From Colwellia piezophila ATCC BAA-637 (GTDB taxonomy: Bacteria; Pseudomonadota; Gammaproteobacteria; Enterobacterales; Alteromonadaceae), in the NCBI RefSeq assembly GCF_000378625.1, contig NZ_KB905162.1, forward strand, positions 124,001-188,000: DNA of 64,000 nucleotides, read 5' to 3'. Every line of letters starts with the position of its first letter. The first letter of the stretch is position 1. The notes beneath the pieces were generated by a model that did no database searches, was not told where the DNA came from, and saw only the letters and a program-made list of their open reading frames with translations. Position numbers and translations under genes: made by a program. Of the stretch, positions 43,078 through 52,431 are shown piece by piece.

Positions 43078-44154
43078 ATGAAACATTTAATAAAAAAAAC
43101 CGTAGTAAGCATAGTCGCCACCAGTGTTATTTTAACCTCCTTTGCCGCTAGTGCCATTGAAGAGTCTGAAAGTAAAGTGTTAACGCCTACAGAGCAAGTG
43201 ACGGAAAAAACAACGAGTGAAACGACAGTAGAAACAACAAAACCTGGTGCTCAAGAAGTGACTGCTGAAAAAGATAAAGCAGTAGAAAAAGACCTTGAAG
43301 CTAAGGACGCGACCGTTAAAAAGACTCATGAAGATGATGATGAGATCTCAATTTGTATTGGTAACTGTGATGGCGAAAAACATCAATCGCATAGTTGTGA
43401 CGACGATGATGGGGATTGTGAGCAAGTTCATCGCTTCTTCCATAACCGTCGTGATGGTTTTTATGTTGATGTCAGTGCTGTAAGCAGTGTCGGTGATGAT
43501 TATGCTTTTGCCGAGCATGTAGATACTGAGTCAGAGTTTGATGTTGCCATTAGTTACCGAGTACAGTTATTGGGGCTGTTTATGGAATCACCCGGTATAA
43601 GCACTCGTCGTATTCAAGGCATGTATTCAATGCCAGCGTGGGGCGTTAATTTTTATAATAGTGATGATTACTCGTTTGATTTATTTTACCAATACAGTAC
43701 TCGCGGCATTGAAGGCTTAGAAGGTATTCAAACGCGTAACGAAGATGAGCGTGCCGGTCTTAGAATGACGGGTTTTTATGAAAATAGTCAACTGCAAATG
43801 ATTTACTCACCGGTTAGTCGCAATGGTGAAGGCAGTGATGGTATCGAAGCTTCAATATCCTATAGTTATAACTTACAGTTTAGAAATATCAATTTCTACA
43901 CCAACCTTGGTTTGCAATATCGTTCGAAAGAAGTAACCCCTTATGGCGTGACAACCTGGCTTGAGGATGATTTATCGACCAACGCGGGTATCAGTTACTC
44001 GGCTGAAGTTGGCGTAGAATATCCGTTAACCACCGATTGGGTGATTGGCAGTTATGTTGGTTATAATGCGCTGTCTGATCGCAGTATTGCGGCTCGACAA
44101 GATACGGTCGAAGACGGTTATCGTGCGGGTCTACTACTAACATTTGTTTTTTAG
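43078..44154 (+). CDS. MipA/OmpV-like outer-membrane protein
   Basis: 358 residues. Signal peptide (KKTVVSIVATSVILTSFAASA). A 75-residue Thr/Glu/Lys-rich linker with acidic stretches and Cys-containing ISICIGNCDGEKHQSHSCDDDDGD follows, and the rest (about 115-358) is barrel-like with alternating strands (GFYVDVSAVSSVG, GVNFYNSDDYSFDLFYQYS) ending in a terminal aromatic residue, GLLLTFVF. The barrel resembles MipA/OmpV, whose E. coli member scaffolds murein enzymes. The acidic Cys/His segment might bind metal. It is first in a unit with DUF3019 and a two-component pair; the gap to DUF3019 is 10 nt. The family assignment is moderate. Confidence 0.7.
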   Translation: MKHLIKKTVVSIVATSVILTSFAASAIEESESKVLTPTEQVTEKTTSETTVETTKPGAQEVTAEKDKAVEKDLEAKDATVKKTHEDDDEISICIGNCDGEKHQSHSCDDDDGDCEQVHRFFHNRRDGFYVDVSAVSSVGDDYAFAEHVDTESEFDVAISYRVQLLGLFMESPGISTRRIQGMYSMPAWGVNFYNSDDYSFDLFYQYSTRGIEGLEGIQTRNEDERAGLRMTGFYENSQLQMIYSPVSRNGEGSDGIEASISYSYNLQFRNINFYTNLGLQYRSKEVTPYGVTTWLEDDLSTNAGISYSAEVGVEYPLTTDWVIGSYVGYNALSDRSIAARQDTVEDGYRAGLLLTFVF

Positions 44155-44164
44155 GGAGATAAAC

Positions 44165-44596
44165 ATGTTCTCTCAAAAAGTAACCAAACAATTGCGACGT
44201 CTGTTATTACAAATAAAAACCAGCAGTTTATTATTGTTATTACTTGTCATTAGCTCGGTAGCCAATGCCACTGAAATTCAAGCGAGTATGCAGGTAAGTC
44301 CTAAGCAATGTGTCGCGATGCGCCAAGGTCAGGCTTGTTATGTGTCCGTACAGTTAAGTTGGCAAGTTCCTAACCTGGGTAATTATTGTTTATATACCGA
44401 GGGTCGCGCTACAGCACTCAATTGTTGGGAAAATACCACAACGGGCGAATTTAACGAATCATTTGATAGTAAAGTTAATTTAACCTTTTCATTAAGGCGC
44501 CAAAATGAAAGTTTATCTGTGGCCACAGCCGTGGTAAAAATGGCTTGGGTCCATAAGAAAAAAGGTAAAGCAAGAAAGTCATGGCGTATCTTTTAA
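44165..44596 (+). CDS. DUF3019 family periplasmic protein
   Basis: 143 residues from the ATG at 44165, preceded by AGGGAG overlapping the upstream stop; an in-frame TTG at 44144 is less likely. Signal peptide (SSLLLLLLVISSVANA), then a beta-sandwich-like domain with VSPKQCVAMRQGQACYVSVQLSWQ and NYCLYTEGRATALNCWE, four Cys in CVAMRQGQAC / YCLY / LNCW, which may pair. The pattern is DUF3019, an uncharacterised periplasmic family. In Shewanella and relatives it is found beside OmpV-like and RstAB-like genes, as here. It is probably a sensor-associated or envelope-stress accessory. Confidence 0.82.
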   Translation: MFSQKVTKQLRRLLLQIKTSSLLLLLLVISSVANATEIQASMQVSPKQCVAMRQGQACYVSVQLSWQVPNLGNYCLYTEGRATALNCWENTTTGEFNESFDSKVNLTFSLRRQNESLSVATAVVKMAWVHKKKGKARKSWRIF

Positions 44597-44678
44597 TCGC
44601 TTGAATTATTGAGAAATAACGGCAAAATAAATTCCAGGAATAAGGGCTTAAACCCAGACAAATAAAGGGTATAAACAA

Positions 44679-45425
44679 ATGGTATCGCAAAACGGCTCGC
44701 ATATTTTATTAGTGGAAGATGATATCGATCTTGCTGAATGGATAGCGGACTATTTAACCGCGCGGGACTTTAAGGTTACCACCTGTCACCGAGGAGATGA
44801 GGCGGTTGAGCTTATTGGCTCGCTTAACCCTGATATTGTTTTACTCGATGGCATGTTACCTGGTTTAGATGGACTTGATGTCTGCAAAGCAGTACGAGTA
44901 AGTTTTACTAACCCCATCATTATGATCACCGCACGTGATGAAGAAATCGACGAAGTGTTAGGTCTCGAGATGGGGGCGGATGATTATATTACCAAACCGG
45001 TGCGCGCAAGAGTGTTACTGGCTCGTATTCGCGGTTTACTTCGTCGTGAAGATAAATATCGTACAGAAGATAAAAGCAGCTCGAATCAGTTAACTGATAG
45101 TGAACTTGCCTCTCAGGGCGTGTTGAAATTTAGTGGTTTAGTGATTAGTGAACAGGCCCGAAGTGTCATACTCGATGGCGAGTTGGTGAAAGTCTCTTCC
45201 AATGAGTTTGATGTTTTATGGTTTCTTGCCAGTAAAGCCGGGCAGGTAGTATCAAGAAAAGAACTCGTCAGTCATTTTCGTGGTTTTGATTATGATGGTT
45301 TTGACCGTTCCATTGATTTACGCATATCAAGGTTACGTAAAAAACTAAAAGATGATCCGTCAGAGCCTTTTCGCATCAAAACCATCTGGGGTAAGGGCTA
45401 CCTATTTGCCAAGGATGTTTGGTAA
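44679..45425 (+). CDS. OmpR-family response regulator (RstA/CarR-like)
   Basis: 248 residues. Receiver domain (about 8-122) with VEDD, the phosphorylated Asp in IVLLDGMLPGLDG and Lys in DYITKPVRARVL, then a 30-residue linker and a winged helix (about 150-245) with VSSNEFDVLWFL, RSIDLRISRLRKKL and the wing IKTIWGKGYLF. It resembles RstA. In Vibrio cholerae the related CarRS (VprAB) pair lies next to ompV, as I recall. The gap to the next gene is about 50 nt. It probably binds the direct repeats at 42978-42997. Confidence 0.9.
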   Translation: MVSQNGSHILLVEDDIDLAEWIADYLTARDFKVTTCHRGDEAVELIGSLNPDIVLLDGMLPGLDGLDVCKAVRVSFTNPIIMITARDEEIDEVLGLEMGADDYITKPVRARVLLARIRGLLRREDKYRTEDKSSSNQLTDSELASQGVLKFSGLVISEQARSVILDGELVKVSSNEFDVLWFLASKAGQVVSRKELVSHFRGFDYDGFDRSIDLRISRLRKKLKDDPSEPFRIKTIWGKGYLFAKDVW

Positions 45426-45474
45426 GTCAGAATTGTGTCTGCAATGTTATAAACAATTTTAAGGTTACTTGGTT

Positions 45475-46779
45475 ATGCGTAATTTAACGTTTTCACTACT
45501 TGCGGTAGTACTTATCGCCACTATTGGCTTAGGCTGGATGTTTGACGGTATTTATAATCAATATCTCAATCAATATAATGACCAAGAGCAAGCATTATCT
45601 ACTCAGCAACAAGATTCAATCACCACGTTGGAGCAAGTAGGTACTCACTTAGCTGTGGCACTTTCGGCTATTGATAATCGTCAAGAATTTATTGATAAGT
45701 GGCCCAGTGAAGGGGCATTGTCATTACACTTACGGCCATTAACAGGCTTTCCTCTACCACAAGCCTTACTGAACGATTTAACGGCTGGCCAGCCCTTATT
45801 GCTTGAAACGGATGACAGTATAGCCATGCACTTTTACCTCAAGGCTAGCGATGAATTACTGGTGTTAACCACGCCGCCAACACCCCCTAACCAAAGTACT
45901 TCTTTATTACCAATTTTTCTGACCAGTTTATTTTATCTGGCGGTATTATTCCTAATGCTACTGTGGCTTTATCCGCTAATAAAAAGGCTAATGACACTAC
46001 GTCAAACCGCTAAAGCCTTTGGCGAAGGTAATTTAAATCAGCGTATAAACGTTGGCTCTATTTCTTATATTCGAGATTTAGAGTTAGAATTTAATCGTAT
46101 GGCGCAGCGTATCGATGATTTAGTCACCGATATTAAGTTACTAAGTAGTGCGGTATCCCACGACTTACGCACGCCACTGGCCCGCATTCGTTTTGGCATA
46201 GATACCATTGCTGAAGAAGACGATCCAGTATTACGTAAAAAGTTTGAGCGACGTATTAGTGATAACGTTGATGAAATGGTCGATTTGGTCGAAAGTTTAC
46301 TCAGTTACGCGCGTTTAGATCAAACGCTCATCACCTTAAATAAAGCGCCGGTTGATTTTGTCGCTCTAGTGAGTACCTGTATTAATAATAAAAGCCAAGA
46401 TGATATTGAGTTGACTTTACATGCCCCTAAACAGGTAATGGTTGATGGTGATTTGTCTTATTTAGCGGTACTGATGAGTAACTTATTACAAAATGCTTAC
46501 CAATATTGCCACAGTAAAATTGAGATAACCATAGTAGAGCAGGGCAGTCATATCATTGTTACGGTTGCCGATGACGGCCAAGGTATTCCCCGCGAACAAA
46601 GAGAACAAATTATGAAGCCTTTTATTCGCGGACAAGATAATGATAAAAAGGTAAAAGGATACGGCATGGGACTTGCCATCGTTAAACGTATTGTCGAGTG
46701 GCACCATGGTAATATCACCATTGATGCCTCTGCCTCTTTAACCGGTGCACAATTTACAGTGACCTTACCTAAGGCTTAG
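45475..46779 (+). CDS. Sensor histidine kinase (RstB/CarS-like)
   Basis: 434 residues from the ATG at 45475 (AAGG 10 nt upstream); the frame extends to a TTG at 45469. TM1 at about 5-25, a short periplasmic domain (about 27-142), TM2 at about 145-168, HAMP with GEGNLNQRINVG, HisKA with SHDLRTPLARIRFGID, N-box LSNLLQNAYQYC and G boxes DDGQGI and GYGMGLAIV. It is cognate to the preceding regulator. The short periplasmic sensor resembles RstB-type kinases, which respond to envelope or cationic signals. It ends about 40 bp before the convergent CreA-like gene. Confidence 0.92.
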   Translation: MRNLTFSLLAVVLIATIGLGWMFDGIYNQYLNQYNDQEQALSTQQQDSITTLEQVGTHLAVALSAIDNRQEFIDKWPSEGALSLHLRPLTGFPLPQALLNDLTAGQPLLLETDDSIAMHFYLKASDELLVLTTPPTPPNQSTSLLPIFLTSLFYLAVLFLMLLWLYPLIKRLMTLRQTAKAFGEGNLNQRINVGSISYIRDLELEFNRMAQRIDDLVTDIKLLSSAVSHDLRTPLARIRFGIDTIAEEDDPVLRKKFERRISDNVDEMVDLVESLLSYARLDQTLITLNKAPVDFVALVSTCINNKSQDDIELTLHAPKQVMVDGDLSYLAVLMSNLLQNAYQYCHSKIEITIVEQGSHIIVTVADDGQGIPREQREQIMKPFIRGQDNDKKVKGYGMGLAIVKRIVEWHHGNITIDASASLTGAQFTVTLPKA

Positions 46780-46817
46780 GTAGGGCTTAGGTAAAGTCAC
46801 CGCTTTGCTTTGTTAAA

Positions 46818-47315
46818 CTAATTGGCTAGTTTGATGGTACTTTCAACAAAAGCTTGTGTGCCCCACAATGGCACAGTTGACAGGCTGTGTTTGTAACTAC
46901 CATCTGTTTCTTTAGTTGTATAAGAAAGGTAAAGCAGGGTTTGATTTTCAGCATCATAAATACGTCTAACTTTCATGGTCTTGAAGAAGATACTTTTTGA
47001 CTGTTTAAACACTACTTCACCAGATTTACTCTTATCGATTGTTGCTATCATGGCAGCGGTTATATCACCTGTTTGACGGCAAGATATAGAACTATCACTG
47101 GGATCAGACAGACTTAAGTTAGCTTCAATGGATGCTATGTGACAAGTTACACCTGAAACTTTATCATCATATAAAGAGGACACTTTTATATCCTTTAAAG
47201 TAAAGAACCCTAACGAAACATCACCGACTTCATCCTTTGATAGGCTATTAATTATGAAGAAAGTGATCACTAATAAGATGAAGATTGAGCCGTAAATTTT
47301 TATCTTTTTTAACAT
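46818..47315 (-). CDS. creA: CreA family protein
   Basis: 165 residues. N-terminal membrane anchor or signal (KIYGSIFILLVITFFIINSL), then the CreA domain: DIKVSSLYDDKVSGVTCHI, LSDPSDSSISCRQTGDI, GEVVFKQSKSIFFKTMKVRRIYD and LLYLSYTTKETDGSYKHSLSTVPL. The two cysteines around GVTC and ISC are conserved in the family. CreA is a periplasmic/envelope protein of unknown biochemical role. It lies apart from any creBCD genes. It is divergent from nothing, being followed by a spacer to the TPR gene. Confidence 0.85.
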   Translation of the reverse strand: MLKKIKIYGSIFILLVITFFIINSLSKDEVGDVSLGFFTLKDIKVSSLYDDKVSGVTCHIASIEANLSLSDPSDSSISCRQTGDITAAMIATIDKSKSGEVVFKQSKSIFFKTMKVRRIYDAENQTLLYLSYTTKETDGSYKHSLSTVPLWGTQAFVESTIKLAN

Positions 47316-47429
47316 GTTATTTCCATTGAAGTGTTATTTTATCATCATCACTGATGTTTGCCGTCAGTATACTATCTTTTGCGAGACAATATAAAAAACC
47401 ACTGGTTTGTTGGAACTTGTTAGTTAGCA

Positions 47430-49532
47430 CTAGTGAGGTAGGTTTGCCACATAGCTATCGGCAAACACGTGAAAAGCAGGGGAGTCATGCAACATCATAT
47501 ATCGTGCGTCAGTTTTTAGGTGTTTATCGCGATAATCTAGGCCGGTATAGAATGATTTTTGAACCATATTTAAAAGTTCTTCTTTATCGGTGATGATTTG
47601 CGTGTGATAGAGGAGGGTATCACAACCTTGTCTGCCAACAGGCCTTAGTTGACACCAAGGTATAAGGTGCTCAATGCTTTTAAGCACTTTATCCAATAAT
47701 CTTTTGTCTCCTTGCTGAGCATAAATCCAAGCAATATCGATTAATAACTCATCTGAAAAACCGACATTGGCAGAGAGGGTTTCTGCTCTGGTTAATAAGT
47801 CTTGGTAATAATCCTTATCAGCTAAAATAGGTGATAAATCTCCTATAATAATATTGAATGTCACGGCAAGATCTTTTTGTAACTTACTCGGTAAAAATAA
47901 GGCAAGTTGCTCAATACGCTGCCTTTGTTTATTAGTAATAATATTATCTTTACCATATAGATTTAAGTGCAGTAGTTGCCTAGCGAATTGGTCATCATAT
48001 GAGTTGCTATGAACATTTTCTTCTAATAATGATAGTGCTAATTCAAGTTGTTGCTGATAAAGATATAAGTCAATGAGCATATATTCAGAGTAACGATTAT
48101 GTTTTATGTTGGTGCTAGTTAAATAAGCTTTGGCTTTATTGAGGTTTTTTTCTTGAGTAAAATAAATATGTTTGGCGGCATAGTGGCGGAAGTGTGACTC
48201 CTGGCTTGATTGTTCAATTTGTTGATAAATCTCACTTGCTTTTTTACTGTCGCCCTGTAATTGGTAATAACGCAGCGCATAATATTTAACACTAATATCT
48301 AAAGGCGCTATTTTTATCGCTTCTTTGATGGTTTTAATCGCATCGGGGTAGGATTGAAATATGGTCAAATCTTTTAGTGCGGTAATATTTGAGGGGTTTA
48401 ATTTTATAGCGTTAAGAATAGCTTGCTCAGCGGCACTGTAATTTTTTAAGTAAACAACCAAGTAATCACTGATAGCGATATATTTTTCAGCCGATATGTC
48501 TTGGCTAGCAACCAACTCACTAAACAGTAGCGTTTGCTTTGTTTTTACTTCTTCAAGGCTCATACCTAAAAAGCTGTATGCGCTGTAGTAGCTAGCATAC
48601 AGAAGTGCTTTTGCCCGATCAAAATTAGCATCAAGCGCTATTGCTTGCTGTAAAGCTTTAATTGCTTGTTGTACGGACTCGGCATTTTGTACCACTAATA
48701 AACTTTGTGCTTTTAATAGCAGCTCGTAGGCTTGGATATTATTGGTAGGTTTATGCGCCAATAAACTTTTTTCTTGTGGTAATAGCGTAAGTTTTAAAGC
48801 CTGGGTTATTGCAATGGTCAGTTCATCTTGAATGGCAAAAACATCGTCAAGCTTCCTATCATAGGTAGCTGACCATAAATGAAAGTCAGTCTCGGTATTA
48901 ATGAGCTGAGCGGTGATGCGCAATTTATCCGCTGATTTTCTAATACTGCCTTCAAGGATATAATTCACCCCGAGTGATCTACCGATATCTTTTATGCTGA
49001 TATCTTTATTTTTAAAGCTAAACGATGAGGTTCTGGCGGTAACTTGCAGTGCTTTGATTTTAGCTAAACTGTTAAGTAATTCTTCAGCCATACCATCACC
49101 AAAGTATTCTTGGCTGTGATCAGGGCTCATATCTTCAAAAGGTAAAACTGCAATGGTGATATTGGTTTGCGTGGTGTGATTCATGCTCCATTGTTGATAG
49201 CTAATAAAAGCTAAGGAGACTATTAAGGCGAATACCAAAGAATTATTGATTTTCTTGCCGGTGATGTGTCGTATTGAGTCTTCTTCATCAACTTCATGGG
49301 TACGTTTGAGCCCATCAGGGGTTAATTCAAATGCCCACGCTAAAATACAGGCAAATGGAAAAAACACTAATAAAAGTACCGTGACTCCGGTGCCTAAAGC
49401 GTTTGGTAAATTAAGGTAGGGGGCAATAACAGAGAAAATTTGTAAAACTAACCAAGACGTAACGAGATAAACACTGGCGACTTTAAAGACATTACGTCGG
49501 TGAAGTTCTTTAAAAAAGGTCATAGCATCCAA
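47430..49532 (-). CDS. Membrane protein with TolB-N-like and TPR domains
   Basis: 700 residues. Opens with the conserved TFFKELHRRNVFKVASVYLV, TM1 at about 15-35, TM2 at about 45-65 (VLLLVFFPFACILAWAF), a cytoplasmic loop and TM3 at about 90-110. Then a TolB-N-like domain (about 125-255; IAVLPFEDMSPDHSQEYFGDGM, LGVNYILEGSIRKS, ATYDRKLDDVFAIQDE) and about eight TPR-like helical pairs to the end. This architecture is common in Alteromonadales, often joined to cyclase or winged-helix domains; here no catalytic domain is present. It may be a scaffold or a regulatory receptor. It is divergent from the S9 peptidase gene. Confidence 0.82.
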   Translation of the reverse strand: MDAMTFFKELHRRNVFKVASVYLVTSWLVLQIFSVIAPYLNLPNALGTGVTVLLLVFFPFACILAWAFELTPDGLKRTHEVDEEDSIRHITGKKINNSLVFALIVSLAFISYQQWSMNHTTQTNITIAVLPFEDMSPDHSQEYFGDGMAEELLNSLAKIKALQVTARTSSFSFKNKDISIKDIGRSLGVNYILEGSIRKSADKLRITAQLINTETDFHLWSATYDRKLDDVFAIQDELTIAITQALKLTLLPQEKSLLAHKPTNNIQAYELLLKAQSLLVVQNAESVQQAIKALQQAIALDANFDRAKALLYASYYSAYSFLGMSLEEVKTKQTLLFSELVASQDISAEKYIAISDYLVVYLKNYSAAEQAILNAIKLNPSNITALKDLTIFQSYPDAIKTIKEAIKIAPLDISVKYYALRYYQLQGDSKKASEIYQQIEQSSQESHFRHYAAKHIYFTQEKNLNKAKAYLTSTNIKHNRYSEYMLIDLYLYQQQLELALSLLEENVHSNSYDDQFARQLLHLNLYGKDNIITNKQRQRIEQLALFLPSKLQKDLAVTFNIIIGDLSPILADKDYYQDLLTRAETLSANVGFSDELLIDIAWIYAQQGDKRLLDKVLKSIEHLIPWCQLRPVGRQGCDTLLYHTQIITDKEELLNMVQKSFYTGLDYRDKHLKTDARYMMLHDSPAFHVFADSYVANLPH

Positions 49533-49604
49533 GCATCAGTGATTATTACTGCTTAAGATTAGTTTATAAATGTCTAATGTTAAAGTATTGCTCGCCAGAA
49601 AATC

Positions 49605-49626
49605 GGCTCTGTAGCTTAACAGAGCC
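49605..49626. other. Hairpin in divergent spacer
   Basis: GGCTCTGT-AGCTTA-ACAGAGCC, perfect 8-bp arms, between the TPR gene and the S9 peptidase gene. In this position, upstream of both starts, it cannot terminate either and may be an operator or a leader stem. Confidence 0.45.
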
Positions 49627-49770
49627 CCATTGCGATAAACGCACTGAGATATAGGATAAAGCCCCGTTTTTAACCATGCCAACGACTAATATTTTGTATA
49701 CAATTACTCGTTATTAATTATTATTGTTGTGAGTTAATGTCAGACTCACTTTTTATTTTGGAGTAAACCA

Positions 49771-51852
49771 ATGCGTTTTTTATCACGCTTTTCTAGTCGG
49801 TTATTTTTGGCTGTTAGTATGCTAAGTACACCCTTTATTGCTATAGCTAATAATTCTGTAGCGAATAGTACGGAGGACAATAGTCTTTTCGAAGCTAAAG
49901 ATATTTTTTCACTGGAATATGCCAGTGATCCACAAATATCGCCAGATGGTAGTCAAATTGTTTATATCAGAAATTCAAATGACATCATGACTGATAATAA
50001 GAATAAAAACTTGTGGTTGATTGATGTTAAATCTAAAAAACAAATACCACTGTTCTCTGATAATAAACAGTACTCATCGCCGCGTTGGTCAGCTGATGGT
50101 GAAAAGATTGCCTTTATTAGTAACCTCACCGGTAGCTACCAAGTACATGTACATTATGTAAAGCAAAATCGCACCGCACTAGTAAGCCAATTACAAGGGG
50201 GTATTGGTAGTTTAACTTGGTCGCCTGATGGTAAATGGTTAGCATTTTCTCAACTTGTTGCTGACAAGGTTACCGTCATTGCTAAAATGCCTAAAAAACC
50301 GAAAGGGGCTATATGGTCTAAACCCGTAGTGGTAATAGATCAAGCTTATTATCAAGCGGATGGTCTTGGTTTAGTGAAACCAGGCTACAAACATATATTT
50401 GTTTTACCTAGTGAGGGTGGAACACCTCGCCAACTGACCCGTGGTGATTTCCATCACAAAGGAAAATTGGCTTGGAGTAACAATAGTAATGCTATTGTGT
50501 TCTCGGCTAATCGCATAAAAGATTGGGAATATAAATCTCTTGAAGGAAACTTGTTTCTAGTCAGCCTTAATGGCGGTGAACTTAAGCAATTAACGTCAAA
50601 GCCAGGTAAAGAGTTTAACCCGGTGTTTTCTGAAAATGGTAAGAAACTTGCCTTTTTATCTCGATCAAATGCCTTAGACCCCTACCGTAATAGCAAGTTA
50701 TACATTATGGATTGGAAAACTAAGAAAGTGACTAAGGTTGCCAGTGACTTCGATCGTTCTATCAGTGATCCACAGTGGTTATCACGTTCAATGTTAGCAA
50801 TGAGTTATGATGATTTTGGTAAACGTAAACTCGCTACCATTACTACCAGTGGCAAAATAAAAGACCTAACCGATACACTTGCCGGCACTAGTATTGGCCG
50901 TCCTTATATTAGTGGTAGCTTTACGGCTTCTCCTGAAGGTTATATGGCGTTCACTCAAGGTAGCTCAACACGCCCGGCAGATGTTGCTGTTATTAATACC
51001 CGTAAAAAACACTCAAGGTTAACCCAGTTAAATGAAGATTTATTTGGTCATAAAACCTTAGGTAAAGTACATGAAGTAAATTACAAGTCTTCATTTGACG
51101 GTGAGCCTATTCAAGGTTGGTATATTACCCCACCAAACTTTGATCCTAAAAAGAAGTACCCACTTATTTTAGAAATTCATGGTGGCCCACACTTAGCATA
51201 CGGCCCGCATTTCTCTGCTGAATTACAACGTTTTGCTGCACAAGGTTATGTGGTTTTTTATGATAATCATCGTGGTAGTAGCTCATACGGCGAACGTTTT
51301 GCCATGTTATTAAAATATAAATACAGCTCTAAAGAAGACTTTGCCGATCACAATTCAGGTGTAGATGCCATGGTAGAGATGGGCTTTATCGATGCGCAGA
51401 ACTTATTTATTGCCGGTGGTTCAGCCGGTGGTATTGCTACGGCTTACGCCATAGGTTTAACCGACCGTTTTGCTGCGGCAGTTGTGGTTAAACCGGTAAT
51501 TAACTGGTTAAGTAAAGTACTAACGGCAGATAGTGGTTTAGGGCAGATACCTACTCAATTCCCTGGCATGCCATGGGAACACGTTGAACACTATTGGAAA
51601 CGTTCACCGATGTCTTTAGTCGGTAATGTGACGACTCCGACCATGCTAATTACCGGTGAAAACGATTTACGTACACCAATGGCGCAAACGGAACAATTTT
51701 ACCAAGCACTTAAGTTAAGAAAAATTGATACCGTGTTGATTAAAGTACCAGGCGCACCGCACGGTATTGCCGGTAAGCCCTCAAGAATGATAACGAAAAT
51801 TGAGCATAGCCTTGCTTGGTTTGAAAAATATACTAGCACCACAGAAAAATAA
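49771..51852 (+). CDS. Secreted S9 family prolyl-oligopeptidase-type serine peptidase
   Basis: 693 residues. Signal peptide (FLAVSMLSTPFIAIA). An N-terminal beta-propeller (about 45-420) with WD40-like PDGSQIVYIR, SPDGKWLAFSQ and FSENGKKLAFLSR blades is followed by the alpha/beta-hydrolase peptidase domain with EIHGGPHLAYG, DNHRGSSSYGE and nucleophile elbow GGSAGG (about 550). The acid lies in TGENDLRTPM and the His in PGAPHG (about 664). This is the acylaminoacyl/dipeptidyl-peptidase branch of S9, but with GGSAGG where GxSYGG is usual. It is periplasmic, and is followed by a strong terminator. It probably cleaves short peptides. Confidence 0.92.
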   Translation: MRFLSRFSSRLFLAVSMLSTPFIAIANNSVANSTEDNSLFEAKDIFSLEYASDPQISPDGSQIVYIRNSNDIMTDNKNKNLWLIDVKSKKQIPLFSDNKQYSSPRWSADGEKIAFISNLTGSYQVHVHYVKQNRTALVSQLQGGIGSLTWSPDGKWLAFSQLVADKVTVIAKMPKKPKGAIWSKPVVVIDQAYYQADGLGLVKPGYKHIFVLPSEGGTPRQLTRGDFHHKGKLAWSNNSNAIVFSANRIKDWEYKSLEGNLFLVSLNGGELKQLTSKPGKEFNPVFSENGKKLAFLSRSNALDPYRNSKLYIMDWKTKKVTKVASDFDRSISDPQWLSRSMLAMSYDDFGKRKLATITTSGKIKDLTDTLAGTSIGRPYISGSFTASPEGYMAFTQGSSTRPADVAVINTRKKHSRLTQLNEDLFGHKTLGKVHEVNYKSSFDGEPIQGWYITPPNFDPKKKYPLILEIHGGPHLAYGPHFSAELQRFAAQGYVVFYDNHRGSSSYGERFAMLLKYKYSSKEDFADHNSGVDAMVEMGFIDAQNLFIAGGSAGGIATAYAIGLTDRFAAAVVVKPVINWLSKVLTADSGLGQIPTQFPGMPWEHVEHYWKRSPMSLVGNVTTPTMLITGENDLRTPMAQTEQFYQALKLRKIDTVLIKVPGAPHGIAGKPSRMITKIEHSLAWFEKYTSTTEK

Positions 51853-51913
51853 CCTAACGTTAGCGGCTCGATTTCGCCATCAATTATTAGGATGACGAAA
51901 TGATAGATAATCT

Positions 51914-51946
51914 AAAAACCAAGCCTTATCGGCTTGGTTTTTTTTT
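51914..51946 (+). terminator. Intrinsic terminator of the S9 peptidase gene
   Basis: AAACCAAGCC-TTATC-GGCTTGGTTT, a perfect 10-bp stem followed by TTTTTT. It lies about 60 nt after the stop codon. Confidence 0.9.
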
Positions 51947-52431
51947 ATCATATTTTACTTTAGAAAAGAAATTAATGGCCGATAACTCTTTATAACTATA
52001 TATAAGCGTTGGTTTTTCACATTATGAAAGCAACGCCCTATTTAGAGTGATCATTATTAAAGAATGATTCTAAGTGGTCTATAGTTAACCTGAGCTCTGG
52101 ATAAGCAATATGACACAATAAAGCTATTTTAACCGCTATCAGCGTTGTTTCTCCTACCAATAGCCAGCTATTGGCTACGTAAAAATGCCTTGATAACGAC
52201 TAAACTAACATCATTGTGTATAACATGTGATTTACTATATAAATTTCATAGTGTTATAACATTCATTAAGCAGAGTTCAGGTTAGTTAGAGTGACTTGGT
52301 GATTTAATTAGGTAAGCTGAACTTATCAATAGTCCTATATTTAGTCTGATACTTTTAATTTATGGTGAAACTTAAGTTCCTATTTCAGCCGCTTATCGTT
52401 CGTTATTTATCTCAAAGGAAAATATTTATCT
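51947..52431. other. Intergenic region before the Cache chemoreceptor
   Basis: About 485 bp without a frame. AGTGATCATTATTAAAG (about 52039-52055) partly resembles the AAGTGATCATTAA module at 36.3 and 36.4 kb. AAAGGAAAATATTTATCT before the ATG supplies the ribosome site. Confidence 0.4.

Noticed and set aside
47354-47593. Plus-strand frame overlapping the end of the TPR gene
   Set aside because: Mostly antisense to the TPR protein C-terminus; composition and lack of motif suggest a chance frame.
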